From Pedobacter sp. ASV28 (GTDB taxonomy: Bacteria; Bacteroidota; Bacteroidia; Sphingobacteriales; Sphingobacteriaceae), in NCBI RefSeq assembly GCF_016428855.1, contig NZ_JAELTN010000016.1, forward strand, positions 1 to 64,000: a stretch of 64,000 nt of DNA, read 5' to 3'. Under the pieces are notes generated by a model, which made no database searches, was not told the origin of the DNA, and was given only the letters and a program-made list of their open reading frames with translations. Every line of letters begins with the position of its first letter. The stretch's first letter is position 1. Below, piece after piece: positions 26,383 through 35,651 of the stretch. Position numbers and translations under genes: made by a program.

Positions 26383-26629
26383 AACGGAGTTGAAGACTGA
26401 CTTATATTTTCATTAGAAGAGGCGCAATAGTTCCACAACAGAAAAAGCTTATCATCACTGAGTTGCGGACCAAAAATTATCAAATTTAGATTGATATAAA
26501 TTATTTTTTTTCTGTTTTTTCCAATCTGTTTTTTCCACATATTTCAGGCACAAATGCTTAACATAAAAAAAGGATCTCGACATATCGTCAAAATCCTCAA
26601 GTTTATATATGGTATTTGGTTTTGTTTGA

Positions 26630-27490
26630 TTAGCGTTCGGCCACTGTAAATACCTGCGCAATAATATTCCAATTGGCATCTGGCTGACGTTCCCAGATGA
26701 ACACATAATTAAAGCTTTCGCGTAGATTCGCCTTATAATCAATAGTTGCTATGCCATAGGTATAGGCAAAATCACCTCCCAAAGCCTTATCTGCCTGTGT
26801 AGTTTTAAGGTTAATCTTATCGATCATACGGTTATTAAAAGCCAATATCGCATCTTTACCTATCATGGCGTCGGTACCCGGGAAAAGTAAACGGGCATCA
26901 TGATTTAAAAAACCTGAAAAGGCCATTACACCATGTGTTTTCAGCATGGTATTTAAGGTTTTCTCAGTACTATAAATTACGTCTACTGCTGTTTTCAAAT
27001 CTTTTTTCGAAGCAAAATGGGGCGCATAAGTACCCACTGGCTCTATAAAAGTATTTTTAGCCTCTTTACCCTTGATAGGTTTATTGGAATCGGAACCTAA
27101 GTCCATAATGTACTGCCATTCCCCATCCTTACCTCTCCAAATAGACAGGTAATGTCCATAAGATTTCTGTTCACCACCAATTTCATAAGTTCCTGAGGTA
27201 AAACCCCAGTCTCTGCTCTTTGATAAACGGGCATAATTAGGTTCCCAGCTCAAGTTTTTAATATCTTTTGCCGTTAAGAAATATTTTTTGGCATTGATTG
27301 GGTTTGGGCGAAAAACGATGGCGTCATCGGCTGCAAATCTGGTAAAGGCGGCATTAGCTCCATCTTTTGCTACCGCTTGTGCAAAAGCCTTTTCGGCATT
27401 TACTAGCGACTTCACAGAGCCATCTGATTTTTGCGCATATACGTTTGTGCCTATAGCAACGGCTAAAATAGATAAATATATTTTATTCAT
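26630..27490 (-). CDS. Secreted NTF2-like (DUF4440-type) protein
   Basis: 286 residues. A signal peptide (MNKIYLSILAVAIGTNVYAQ) is followed by two NTF2-like cone domains: ~25-140 (LVNAEKAFAQAVAKDGANAAF, then GTYEIGG, YLSIWRGKDGEWQYIMDLG) and ~165-286 (VIYSTEKTLNTMLKTHG, then YGIATIDYKA, YVFIWERQPDANWNIIAQV). Both halves resemble DUF4440/SnoaL-type folds that bind small molecules or act as lyases and isomerases. No catalytic set is clear. ATG 27490 is preferred to TTG 27496. No operon partner is obvious; the 839-bp repeat stretch lies downstream. Confidence 0.82.
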   Translation of the reverse strand: MNKIYLSILAVAIGTNVYAQKSDGSVKSLVNAEKAFAQAVAKDGANAAFTRFAADDAIVFRPNPINAKKYFLTAKDIKNLSWEPNYARLSKSRDWGFTSGTYEIGGEQKSYGHYLSIWRGKDGEWQYIMDLGSDSNKPIKGKEAKNTFIEPVGTYAPHFASKKDLKTAVDVIYSTEKTLNTMLKTHGVMAFSGFLNHDARLLFPGTDAMIGKDAILAFNNRMIDKINLKTTQADKALGGDFAYTYGIATIDYKANLRESFNYVFIWERQPDANWNIIAQVFTVAER

Positions 27491-27561
27491 GTTCAATTAT
27501 TATACTACGAATTTAAAGTTTGACTGGTTAGAACCACAAAAAAGTAATCAACAATTACACA

Positions 27562-28548
27562 TTAAAGGCTTGCTTTTTCTCTGTAAATCGTTTCCAGTAC
27601 CGTTTGTCCTACCGCCTTTAAAGTGTTCCTGTCAATATTATTTAGATTATCTAGCTGGGTATGCCAATTCATATAAAAGCCCGCAGCGTCAGAATAATGT
27701 ATAATATCTACTGCCGGGATACCCGCTTGATTGATCCAAAAATGATCATCGATAATATTTCCAGATGTTACATTTACAAAATAGTTACCATAACCAATTT
27801 CATTTCCTATGTTCCAAATCTTGTTCACTACACTAGCTGCATATTTTCTGGAGACTTCATCTTGTGTAAATTGGGCATTTCCACCGCCTACCATGTCAAG
27901 GTTAATGGCATAAAGTGGTTTATAGTTTTTAACAGGAGGATTTTTAACCCAATACTGAGAACCCAAACACCATGTAGTTTCGTTAGGTGTTTCGTCATTC
28001 GATTTTCCATAATCTTCAATATCCCAAAGGATAAAGTCTACACCTACGTTTGGTTGATTTGCCTTGATCTGGCGGGCCATCTCTAAGATAACAGCCACTC
28101 CACTAGCTCCATCATTTGCCGCATCAAAAGGTTTATCTCTCATGTTTTGATCAGGATCCTGGTCTGAAAATGGCCGGGCATCCCAATGTGCGGTAATCAA
28201 AATCCTTTGTTTTTTTTCAGGATAAAATGCAGCGATAATATTTTTTAAGGTATGGCTTTTTCCGTCATAAGTTTTTACTGGTGCGGTCTGTATGAAAACA
28301 TCACCGCCAAAACCTTTCAATTTAGCCACCAAATAATCTGCACATTTTGCATGGGCACTACTCGAAGGGATACGCGGTCCGAAATCTACCTGTACCTTGG
28401 CATAAGCAAAAGCGCTATCTGCATCGAAAGCTGGAGAAATCAATTTAACTTCTTCCGCAGCATTTTCGGTAGTTGATGTTTGGTTTTGCTGGCAAGCCTG
28501 TATGGCTAAACATACCAACAATGGGAATAGTAATCGTTTTTTGTTCAT
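27562..28548 (-). CDS. M28 peptidase, glutaminyl-cyclase-like lipoprotein
   Basis: 328 residues with a lipoprotein signal (LLVCLAIQACQQNQ, lipid-modified Cys19). The M28 zinc fold shows AHWDARPFSD, the Asp in NDGASGVAVILEMA, WDIEDYG, DMVGGG, DDHFWINQAGIPAVDIIHY and NWHTQLDN. This arrangement is closer to glutaminyl-peptide cyclotransferase than to aminopeptidases, so it may form N-terminal pyroglutamate on exported proteins, a modification common on Bacteroidota secreted and lipoproteins after signal-peptide cleavage before Gln. That link is inference. The cysS gene precedes it by 14 bp in the same orientation. Confidence 0.88.
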   Translation of the reverse strand: MNKKRLLFPLLVCLAIQACQQNQTSTTENAAEEVKLISPAFDADSAFAYAKVQVDFGPRIPSSSAHAKCADYLVAKLKGFGGDVFIQTAPVKTYDGKSHTLKNIIAAFYPEKKQRILITAHWDARPFSDQDPDQNMRDKPFDAANDGASGVAVILEMARQIKANQPNVGVDFILWDIEDYGKSNDETPNETTWCLGSQYWVKNPPVKNYKPLYAINLDMVGGGNAQFTQDEVSRKYAASVVNKIWNIGNEIGYGNYFVNVTSGNIIDDHFWINQAGIPAVDIIHYSDAAGFYMNWHTQLDNLNNIDRNTLKAVGQTVLETIYREKASL

Positions 28549-28562
28549 TTTCCTTATTTGGC

Positions 28563-30023
28563 TTAGATTTTACTCCAGGTTGTACCTTCTTTACTGTCTT
28601 TTAACTGTATGCCTATTTTTTGGAGGCCTATGCGAATAGAATCGGATGTGGCATAATCTTTATTTTCCTTGGCTTCCTTACGAAGTGCAATCATCATATC
28701 CAAAATTTCGTTGAGCTCCAAGTTACTGCTTTCTTCATCCTGCAATCCAAAAATATCAAATACAAAATCATGAACCAAGGTATTTAGTTTTTCCAGTTCT
28801 GCGGTTGTAATCTTTGCAGAACCATCATAAACGGTATTGATGATCCTTACCGCCTCAAAAAGCTCGGCAATTACCACAGGACTATTGAAGTCGTCGTTCA
28901 TGGCATTCACACATTTGATGCGCAATGGTTCAATCTCTATATTACCTGTTTCGGAGGCCACCAATTTTGGCAGCAATGCTACGGCATTCATCAATCTTCT
29001 AAATCCTTTTTCAGAGGCGTCTAATGCATCGTTGCTAAAATCTAGCGTACTACGATAATGTGCCTGCAACATAAAGAATTTCACGGTCATTGGGCTATAA
29101 CCTTTGCGCAGTAAAGGGTGATTTCCCGTAAACAGTTCATGCGGTAAAAAACCATTACCCGCCGACTTCGACATGCGTGTACCATTAACGGTAAGCATAT
29201 TGGTATGCATCCAGTATTTTGCCGGCTGATGGTGGGAGCAAGCTTCAGATTGGGCAATTTCATTGGTATGATGTGTGGCTGCCAAATCCATTCCACCTCC
29301 GTGAATATCAAACTCCTGTCCCAAATATTTCGCACTCATGGCAGAACACTCGATATGCCAACCAGGAAAACCCATGCCCCAAGGTGATTGCCATTGCATT
29401 AATGTTTCCGGCTTAGCTTTGATCCATAATGCAAAATCAAGCCTACCCTTCTTATCATCCTGTCCACTTAGCTCTCTGGTATTTTCCAGTAAGTCTTCCA
29501 ACTTACGGTTGGTTAATATGGTATAATTATAGGATTTACTATATTTCTCTACATCAAAATAGATTGTACCTTTTATTTCATAGGCGTAGCCATTAGCCAT
29601 AATAGATTTTATCATCTCTATCTGTTCGATAATATGCCCAGTTGCCGTTGGCTCTATACTTGGTGGAAGGGTATTGAACATCCTTAGTACTTCATGGAAA
29701 CCCAAGGTGTACTTTTGTACAATTTCCATAGGCTCTAGTTGTTCTAGCTTTGCCCGTTTTGCAAACTTATCATCTCCTTCGTCCCTATCTCCTTCCAGAT
29801 GGCCTGCATCGGTGATGTTACGTACATAACGTACTTTGTAACCACTATATTTAAGGTAACGGAAAATCAGGTCAAATGAAATAAAAGTACGACAGTTGCC
29901 CAAATGCACATCACTATACACCGTAGGCCCGCACACATACATCCCCACGTGTGGTGAATTTAAAGGTTTAAAAACTTCTTTTTTGCGTGAAATGGTATTG
30001 TATAACTGTAGTTCTTGTATCAT
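28563..30023 (-). CDS. cysS: Cysteinyl-tRNA synthetase
   Basis: 486 residues, class I synthetase. The HIGH-like signature region is MYVCGPTVYSDVHLGNCRTF with a zinc-binding Cys, further zinc ligands lie in GWHIECSAM and THHTNEIAQSEA, and the KMSKS loop is RMSKSAGNG. The C-terminal helical domain has normal length. It charges tRNA-Cys. A -7 element TACATTTG lies only five bases before the ATG, so part of its expression may come from a leaderless transcript. The M28 gene follows 14 bp downstream. Confidence 0.97.
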   Translation of the reverse strand: MIQELQLYNTISRKKEVFKPLNSPHVGMYVCGPTVYSDVHLGNCRTFISFDLIFRYLKYSGYKVRYVRNITDAGHLEGDRDEGDDKFAKRAKLEQLEPMEIVQKYTLGFHEVLRMFNTLPPSIEPTATGHIIEQIEMIKSIMANGYAYEIKGTIYFDVEKYSKSYNYTILTNRKLEDLLENTRELSGQDDKKGRLDFALWIKAKPETLMQWQSPWGMGFPGWHIECSAMSAKYLGQEFDIHGGGMDLAATHHTNEIAQSEACSHHQPAKYWMHTNMLTVNGTRMSKSAGNGFLPHELFTGNHPLLRKGYSPMTVKFFMLQAHYRSTLDFSNDALDASEKGFRRLMNAVALLPKLVASETGNIEIEPLRIKCVNAMNDDFNSPVVIAELFEAVRIINTVYDGSAKITTAELEKLNTLVHDFVFDIFGLQDEESSNLELNEILDMMIALRKEAKENKDYATSDSIRIGLQKIGIQLKDSKEGTTWSKI

Positions 30024-30028
30024 GGCTA

Positions 30029-30036
30029 CAAATGTA
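30029..30036 (-). promoter_or_regulatory. cysS -7 element, possibly leaderless
   Basis: TACATTTG on the minus strand fits TAnnTTTG and is separated by five bases from the cysS ATG at 30023. The 36-bp gap to the upstream gene leaves no room for a leader. Confidence 0.4.
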
Positions 30037-30059
30037 GAATTTTTGACTAGGAAAACAGA

Positions 30060-31196
30060 CTAATAATCATCGTCCTTTTGTAAGGAAAAGTTCAACCTTA
30101 AATCACTCCTAACAGGAAAATGATCGGATAGTTTAGCTGACGAAACATGGTGATTTATGATATCTATTTCTTTTGTAGTGGCTATGTAATCAATCTGAAA
30201 ATTTGGGAAGGCTCCATTATAGGTCTTACCGAAGCCGCTACCCTTTTTAACAAAGGCATTATTCAATGATTTTGTAATCTGCGTAACGCAATAAGATGCT
30301 GGCGTATCATTAAAATCGCCGGCTACCACATATGGAATAGTGCATTTCTGCATTTGCTCTTTCATGATGTCTACCTGTTGGCTCCTTCTTACAAATGCCG
30401 CCTTGAGCATGGCCGCAATCCTTCTAGAAGATTTATATTCGGTACTCATCTTTTTGGTCAGCATATCAATATAGTCATAATCTTCTTTTTGAAAGGAAAT
30501 AGACTGAAAATGTACATTATATACTCTGAATATCTGATTTTCAAAGGTAATATCTGCATAAATGCTCTCATTGCCTTTATGATTTGCACTAAAGGGTATG
30601 TGTCCTTTATGGTGAATTGGGTATTTAGAAAAAATAGCTAGACCTGTGGCTTCATAATCGTTTTTAACAGACGGTTCGAAATAATAATATTTTAGGTTAA
30701 GTTGCTTCTTTATTGAATCGATCAAATCAAACTCCCCCCTGTTTCGGGTATAAAACTCCTGAAAGCAAACGACATCGGGGTTTTGGTTCTTAATGACCTC
30801 GATAATCTGATCCTTGGTCGAGATATTATTTCCTTCTCCATATCGTTTAAACTGGTGTACATTATAGGTCATTAACCGAACAAAATGTTCACTATCTTTA
30901 ACCTTACCTCCTTCTTCTCCATAGAAACGGTAGGTAGCAGTTAAAGGCTTCCATCCTATGAGGATAAAGGCTAGGGTACAGAAGGCAATCAGCCATTTTT
31001 TTCTTAAGCACCACCAAAGCAAAACCAGTGCATTTGCCATCAAAAAGAAGGAATAGGCCAAGCCAAAAAATGCAATAAGAATATGCCCACGCGGATCATA
31101 TTTCCCTGCCATCATACCTAAGCCCAAACCTATGGCAAGTATAATAGCAAGCACAAGAACTATTTTATCAAAGAAGGTTAGTTTCAAATTGCCCAT
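30060..31196 (-). CDS. Membrane-bound endonuclease/exonuclease/phosphatase (EEP) protein
   Basis: 378 residues. Three hydrophobic N-terminal segments (~10-30, ~38-65, ~70-88) anchor a C-terminal EEP (DNase I/sphingomyelinase-like) domain: TYNVHQF, VVCFQEFYTR with the metal-binding Glu, VAGDFNDTPASY, and SDHFPVRSDL. Substrate may be a phosphodiester of lipid or nucleic acid; membrane placement favours a lipid or envelope target. Its ATG overlaps the stop of the upstream rhomboid gene by one base, so it belongs to the rhomboid unit. Confidence 0.88.
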   Translation of the reverse strand: MGNLKLTFFDKIVLVLAIILAIGLGLGMMAGKYDPRGHILIAFFGLAYSFFLMANALVLLWWCLRKKWLIAFCTLAFILIGWKPLTATYRFYGEEGGKVKDSEHFVRLMTYNVHQFKRYGEGNNISTKDQIIEVIKNQNPDVVCFQEFYTRNRGEFDLIDSIKKQLNLKYYYFEPSVKNDYEATGLAIFSKYPIHHKGHIPFSANHKGNESIYADITFENQIFRVYNVHFQSISFQKEDYDYIDMLTKKMSTEYKSSRRIAAMLKAAFVRRSQQVDIMKEQMQKCTIPYVVAGDFNDTPASYCVTQITKSLNNAFVKKGSGFGKTYNGAFPNFQIDYIATTKEIDIINHHVSSAKLSDHFPVRSDLRLNFSLQKDDDY

Positions 31197-32044
31197 TAAT
31201 TATGACTTGCATCAAAAAGTATCTGCTTTTCCTTAGCCGTTAATTTATCATAACCGGTTTTAGAAATCTTATCGAGAATAGCATCAATTTCCTGTTGGTT
31301 TACTAAGTTTTTCTGTTTACCTACCGGTTGGTTTCTTACGACCTTCATTTTGGGCTTCTTGATCAAAAAGCTACTCAGGTCCGTACCGTTTTGCAATAGT
31401 TTAATATACACAAAACCAAATAGCGCACCACCCAAATGGGCCAGATTGCCACCAATATTTCCCGATCCTGATGAAGTACCCAAAATATCAATGAGCAAAT
31501 AAACAAGCAATAGGTATTTTAACTTTACATCTCCAAAAATAATAAGGCGAATGCTATAATTTGGCACCAATGTAGCAATTGCGGCAAAAATAGACATTAC
31601 CGCCGCCGAGGCCCCTATTAAAGTAGCCCCCTGTGCATTAAAATGTGGATAAATATTAAAGATAAGTGCGAAAAAAATTGCGCCTAAAAATGCACCGCCC
31701 CAATATACCACATGAAACTGTCGTGGTTTTAAGAAATCAACAAACAAATTCCCCATCCAATACAACCATAATAGATTAAATAGGATGTGGAAAAAGTTGA
31801 GGTGCATAAAAGCATAGGTAACCAAAGTATAAAATCTGGTTGGCCACATTTCTATAGCTGCCGGAAATGCCAAATAGTCCCTTACAAAAACAGACACCAC
31901 TTCTGAAGAGCCACCAAAAGTCCCTACAATAGATGCCAGCATCACCAACAAAAATATCAGGATATTTATTCCGATGTACAACATTGCCGGATGACCAGTA
32001 CTAAAAAACCTTGATCTTATGTCTTGCAAAAAACGATTATTCAT
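31196..32044 (-). CDS. Rhomboid intramembrane serine protease
   Basis: 282 residues, six hydrophobic segments. The catalytic Ser146 lies in LIGASAAVMS and His203 in LAHLGGALFG; the HxxxN-type motif appears as HLNFFHILFNLLW. The ~70-residue cytoplasmic tail (KMKVVRNQPVGKQKN, then LTAKEKQILFDASHN) is unusual in length and contains the DUF6576-like conserved end seen in Bacteroidota rhomboids. It overlaps the second rhomboid gene by 8 bp and the EEP gene by one base. Confidence 0.93.
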   Translation of the reverse strand: MNNRFLQDIRSRFFSTGHPAMLYIGINILIFLLVMLASIVGTFGGSSEVVSVFVRDYLAFPAAIEMWPTRFYTLVTYAFMHLNFFHILFNLLWLYWMGNLFVDFLKPRQFHVVYWGGAFLGAIFFALIFNIYPHFNAQGATLIGASAAVMSIFAAIATLVPNYSIRLIIFGDVKLKYLLLVYLLIDILGTSSGSGNIGGNLAHLGGALFGFVYIKLLQNGTDLSSFLIKKPKMKVVRNQPVGKQKNLVNQQEIDAILDKISKTGYDKLTAKEKQILFDASHN

Positions 32045-32738
32045 AGTAGTCGTAAAACCTATTTTTGTCTTTCCAAAGCTTCACTAAAATGAAGCCAATT
32101 AATGCGCCCCCTAAATGGGCAAAATGAGCGACCGAATCTCCCGAAAACCTGGCTACTCCCAAGAACAATTCTATAACGATATAAACCGGAATAATGTATT
32201 TTGCTTTTATAGGCACGGGTATAAACATAATCATTAATTCCACATTTGGATATAACATGCCAAAAGCCACCAATAGTCCAAATATCGCACCCGAAGCACC
32301 AACCATTGGTCCATTATATATGGACCTTAATGTATTCAGATGCTCTAGGTTATTTACCCTTAACGTAGACAGATCATTTACAACAGCTCCCGTAATCTGA
32401 TACACTTCAAATGCCTGAACTGCCCATTGCAAGGCCAAGGCACCCAGTCCGGTAATCAGATAAAAATTAATGAATTTCTTGGCTCCCCATCTTTGTTCCA
32501 AAACCCCTCCAAACATAAACAAAGCGAACATATTGAAGAAAATATGTGCAAAACCAGCATGCATGAACATATAGGTAATAGGCTGCCAGATCCTAAAAAA
32601 GGGAGAATCAAAATAAAAGACTGCCAGGTATTCTTCCAAGTGCTTTCCTTGTTGCGTAAAAATCCAAGAGGCAAAGAAAAAAATGCCATTGATAATTAAG
32701 AGATTTTTTACAACCGGGGGTATATTAATGTTATTCAT
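32037..32738 (-). CDS. Rhomboid intramembrane serine protease
   Basis: 233 residues with six hydrophobic segments. Catalytic Ser149 is in MVGASGAIFG and His208 in FAHLGGALIG. HAGFAHIFFNMFAL carries the oxyanion-site His and Asn. It ends KNRFYDYYE. It is a paralogue of the next gene, whose start it overlaps by 8 bp, so the two are coupled and may work as a pair. Substrates are unknown. mutL lies 44 bp upstream on the same strand. Confidence 0.93.
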   Translation of the reverse strand: MNNINIPPVVKNLLIINGIFFFASWIFTQQGKHLEEYLAVFYFDSPFFRIWQPITYMFMHAGFAHIFFNMFALFMFGGVLEQRWGAKKFINFYLITGLGALALQWAVQAFEVYQITGAVVNDLSTLRVNNLEHLNTLRSIYNGPMVGASGAIFGLLVAFGMLYPNVELMIMFIPVPIKAKYIIPVYIVIELFLGVARFSGDSVAHFAHLGGALIGFILVKLWKDKNRFYDYYE

Positions 32739-32782
32739 ATTTTACTAATTCATTGCTTGTTAGTGAATATTTAGCTTTTAGA

Positions 32783-34627
32783 CTATTTATCGAATTTTTG
32801 TGCCATCTCATTTAGCGTAATCGTGTGTATGGTTGGTTTACCGCTTAAACTAAAGTTAGGTGTTTTACAAGCAAAAAGTTCTTCTATTAAGGTATTCATT
32901 TCCTGTTGGCTTAATGCCGTTCCTTTTCTAATGGCACTGTTTCTTGCCATGCTGCGTGCCAATGCATCACGTTTATCCAGTTTAAGTTCTTGTTGTGAGT
33001 TTTTAAAGCCCTCTATCAAGTGCTCAAACAACTGTGTCTCATTGATGTTCGCCCCGCCCAAATCTACGGGCACACCTTCTATAACTAAGGTATTTTTCCC
33101 AAATTCCCTTACTTCGAAACCCAAGCTTTTAATGTCTTCTAGCAAACTCTTGGCCAGTTCGAAATCATTCGGACTCAATGTCACGGTTTGTGGAAACAAA
33201 CTTTGCTGAGAGGCTCCCTTTCTATCTTCCAAGTGCAGCAGAAAGCGTTCATAAAGTATACGTTCATGTGCCGCTTGTTGGTCAATGACCATTACTCCTG
33301 ATTTTATTTGCGACACAATGTACCTATTGTGCACCTGCATGTATTGTTTGTTGACCGATCCAAATCCATCTTCTGCTTTTTCATCCAACTCGATAGTGGC
33401 CTGTGCCGTCTCTTGATAGTTCGCTATTTCATACAAAGAACCCCAATGCTGCGCAACTTCCTTTTGTTGAGTCGGTTGCTTTAAAAAAGCGGGATCCCTA
33501 CTTGGCGCTTTGCTCTGCCCAAAAGGGTTGAAATTTGGATTGAACGAAATACTTGGTGGAACAATATCTTCAGGAGATTTTGGTGTAATCATGTTACTAA
33601 AAGCCGTCTCCTGATTAAAGTCTAAGGTCGGGCTAATATTAAATCTGCCCAATGATCTTTTTACTGCCGAGTGGATAATGGCATAAATAGATTTTTCATC
33701 CAGGTATTTGATCTCGGTTTTTGTAGGATGAACATTAACATCAATTTTGGCAGGATCAATATCTATGAATAATACATATAGCGGAAAATTATCTTCTGGC
33801 AACAGCTCCTGATAAGCCTTGTTTATGGCATGGTTAAGGTATGAATCCTTAATAAATCTATCATTGACAAAAAAGAACTGCTCGCCCCTGGTTTTTTTGG
33901 CAAATTCTGGTTTTCCGATATAACCTTTTAAATTAATGATCGTGGTTTCTTCCTCTACGGGAATTAGGCGTTCGTTATAGTTATTACCGAATAAATGGAC
34001 TATACGTTGCTTTATGGTAGCAGCTGGCAGCCGATAGATTTCACTACCGTCATGATGTAAGCTGAAGGCGATATGGGGTTTTGCCAAAGCCACCCGTTGA
34101 AATTCGTCGATGATGTAGCGCATTTCTGTGGGGTTGCTTTTCAAGAAATTTCTTCTGGCCGGGGTATTATAAAAAAGGTTCTTTACGGCAATACTAGTTC
34201 CGTTAGGCGAAGCAGTAGGCTCTTGCAGTATAACGGTAGAACCTTCTATCTGGACAAGTGTTCCAATTTCATTTTCATGTTGTTTGGTCTTCATTTCCAC
34301 CTGCGCAATTGCCGCTATAGAGGCCATTGCTTCTCCCCTAAAACCCATGGTACGAATGGCAAACAGGTCTTCGGCCTTGCGAACTTTGGATGTAGCATGC
34401 CTTTCGAAACACATCCTGGCATCGGTAACGCTCATTCCACAGCCATTATCTATAACCTGAATTAGGGCTTTCCCTGCATCCTTAACAATCAGCTGTATTT
34501 TATCAGCGCCTGCGTCCAATGCATTCTCTAGCAATTCCTTTACCGCCGATGCCGGCCGCTGAACCACCTCTCCTGCCGCTATTTGGTTGGCAACACTATC
34601 GGGTAAAAGTTGTATAATATCAGACAT
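32783..34627 (-). CDS. mutL: DNA mismatch repair protein MutL
   Basis: 614 residues. The N-terminal GHKL ATPase has the MutL signature IAAGEVVQRPASAVKELLENALDAGA, GFRGEAMASIAAI and the NTPARRNFLK region. A Pro/Ser-rich linker (~345-425) leads to the C-terminal dimerisation domain. The endonuclease motif, usually DQHAxxExxxxE, reads DQQAAHERILYE, with Gln for the His, and the C-terminal CPHGRP motif is replaced by FSLSGKPT. Nicking activity is thus uncertain. It couples MutS mismatch recognition to strand removal. Confidence 0.96.
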   Translation of the reverse strand: MSDIIQLLPDSVANQIAAGEVVQRPASAVKELLENALDAGADKIQLIVKDAGKALIQVIDNGCGMSVTDARMCFERHATSKVRKAEDLFAIRTMGFRGEAMASIAAIAQVEMKTKQHENEIGTLVQIEGSTVILQEPTASPNGTSIAVKNLFYNTPARRNFLKSNPTEMRYIIDEFQRVALAKPHIAFSLHHDGSEIYRLPAATIKQRIVHLFGNNYNERLIPVEEETTIINLKGYIGKPEFAKKTRGEQFFFVNDRFIKDSYLNHAINKAYQELLPEDNFPLYVLFIDIDPAKIDVNVHPTKTEIKYLDEKSIYAIIHSAVKRSLGRFNISPTLDFNQETAFSNMITPKSPEDIVPPSISFNPNFNPFGQSKAPSRDPAFLKQPTQQKEVAQHWGSLYEIANYQETAQATIELDEKAEDGFGSVNKQYMQVHNRYIVSQIKSGVMVIDQQAAHERILYERFLLHLEDRKGASQQSLFPQTVTLSPNDFELAKSLLEDIKSLGFEVREFGKNTLVIEGVPVDLGGANINETQLFEHLIEGFKNSQQELKLDKRDALARSMARNSAIRKGTALSQQEMNTLIEELFACKTPNFSLSGKPTIHTITLNEMAQKFDK

Positions 34628-34918
34628 TGCTTTGCTACTGTAAAGCTGCTAATTTAACGAAAATAAGCCTTAACCCTTTAGACTGTTTTCACATTGTTGA
34701 TACTAAATGACTTAAGATTTACCATTTCGGATTTACAAATTGGCATTATTGCCATTTAAATGACAACATGAACAAGTTTTGAGTGATGTCGTATCATTTC
34801 AAACCACTACATATGCAACCAAAAACAAATGCCGCATTAAATTGCAAAATCTTAACATAGGTCAAGATAAATTCAATTCAAAATTAAATACCTTTACAAA
34901 AACTAAATTATTCATCAA

Positions 34919-35506
34919 ATGAAATTAAAAATCACTTCAATTTTAATGTTAGCTGTTGTGGCCAGCTTTTCATTCTTAGCATTTGCCCCAAAAGCAGACG
35001 TTTATACAGTAGATGTTACCAAATCGACCATTACTTGGGAAGGTAAAAAGTTTTCTGGAGGCCATAATGGTACGGTAGCTTTAACCTCTGGAACTTTAGC
35101 TTTTAATGGCCAAAAATTAGTAGAGGGCGGCTTTATAGCAAACATGACTACCATTAAAGATGCTGATGGCAGTGCTGGCTTAGAGAAACACTTAAAAGCA
35201 GATGACTTTTTTGGTGTTGAAAAGTTTCCGGCTGCTAATTTTGTCATTAAAAAAGTGGAAGGTGCTGGTGCCGACGTAAAAGTAACCGGCGATCTTACTA
35301 TCAAAGGCAAAACGAACTCTATCTCTTTTCCTGCTAAAATTACTTGGAATGCAGATAAAACAGTTACCGCTACAGCTGACAAAATAGTGATAGACAGAAC
35401 TAAGTTTGGCATTGAATATAAATCTAAATCGATATTCAGCAGTATAGGCGACAATTTTATCTACGACGAATTCACTCTTGCTGTGAAACTAGTTGCAAAA
35501 AAATAA
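34919..35506 (+). CDS. YceI-family periplasmic lipid-binding protein
   Basis: 195 residues. A signal peptide (ILMLAVVASFSFLAFA) is followed by a YceI beta-barrel: YTVDVTKSTITWEGKKFSG, GLEKHLKADDFFGVEKFP, ANFVIKKVEG, DLTIKGKTNSISFP. These barrels bind isoprenoid chains such as polyprenols or quinones. It is monocistronic, with a candidate -7 element TACCTTTA at 34889-34896 and a strong terminator just downstream. The 291-bp upstream gap shows nothing else. Confidence 0.93.
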   Translation: MKLKITSILMLAVVASFSFLAFAPKADVYTVDVTKSTITWEGKKFSGGHNGTVALTSGTLAFNGQKLVEGGFIANMTTIKDADGSAGLEKHLKADDFFGVEKFPAANFVIKKVEGAGADVKVTGDLTIKGKTNSISFPAKITWNADKTVTATADKIVIDRTKFGIEYKSKSIFSSIGDNFIYDEFTLAVKLVAKK

Positions 35507-35532
35507 AAGACTATTAATTAGAGTTTTATAAA

Positions 35533-35559
35533 AATCCGGATCATTTCCGGATTTTTTTT
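35533..35559 (+). terminator. Rho-independent terminator
   Basis: The 8-bp stem AATCCGGA/TCCGGATT (35533-35540, 35546-35553) with a 5-base loop is followed by eight T. It ends the yceI-type transcript. Confidence 0.9.
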
Positions 35560-35578
35560 GTAAAATAATTGATGTATC

Positions 35579-35610
35579 TTTATAGAAAGTGAGTGTAATT
35601 TATACCTTTG
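35579..35610 (+). promoter_or_regulatory. Response regulator promoter
   Basis: TACCTTTG at 35603-35610 fits the -7 consensus; TTT(A) at 35579-35582 is a plausible -33 element at a 20-bp spacing. The leader to the ATG at 35652 is about 35 bases. Confidence 0.45.
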
Positions 35611-35651
35611 TCGCCAAGGCTATATGGTCTTGATTAGGTTTATCCAACGTA

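Noticed and set aside
26340..26742. Two overlapping leftward frames
   Set aside because: They overlap REP-like hairpins and the NTF2-like gene in another frame; sequence looks random.
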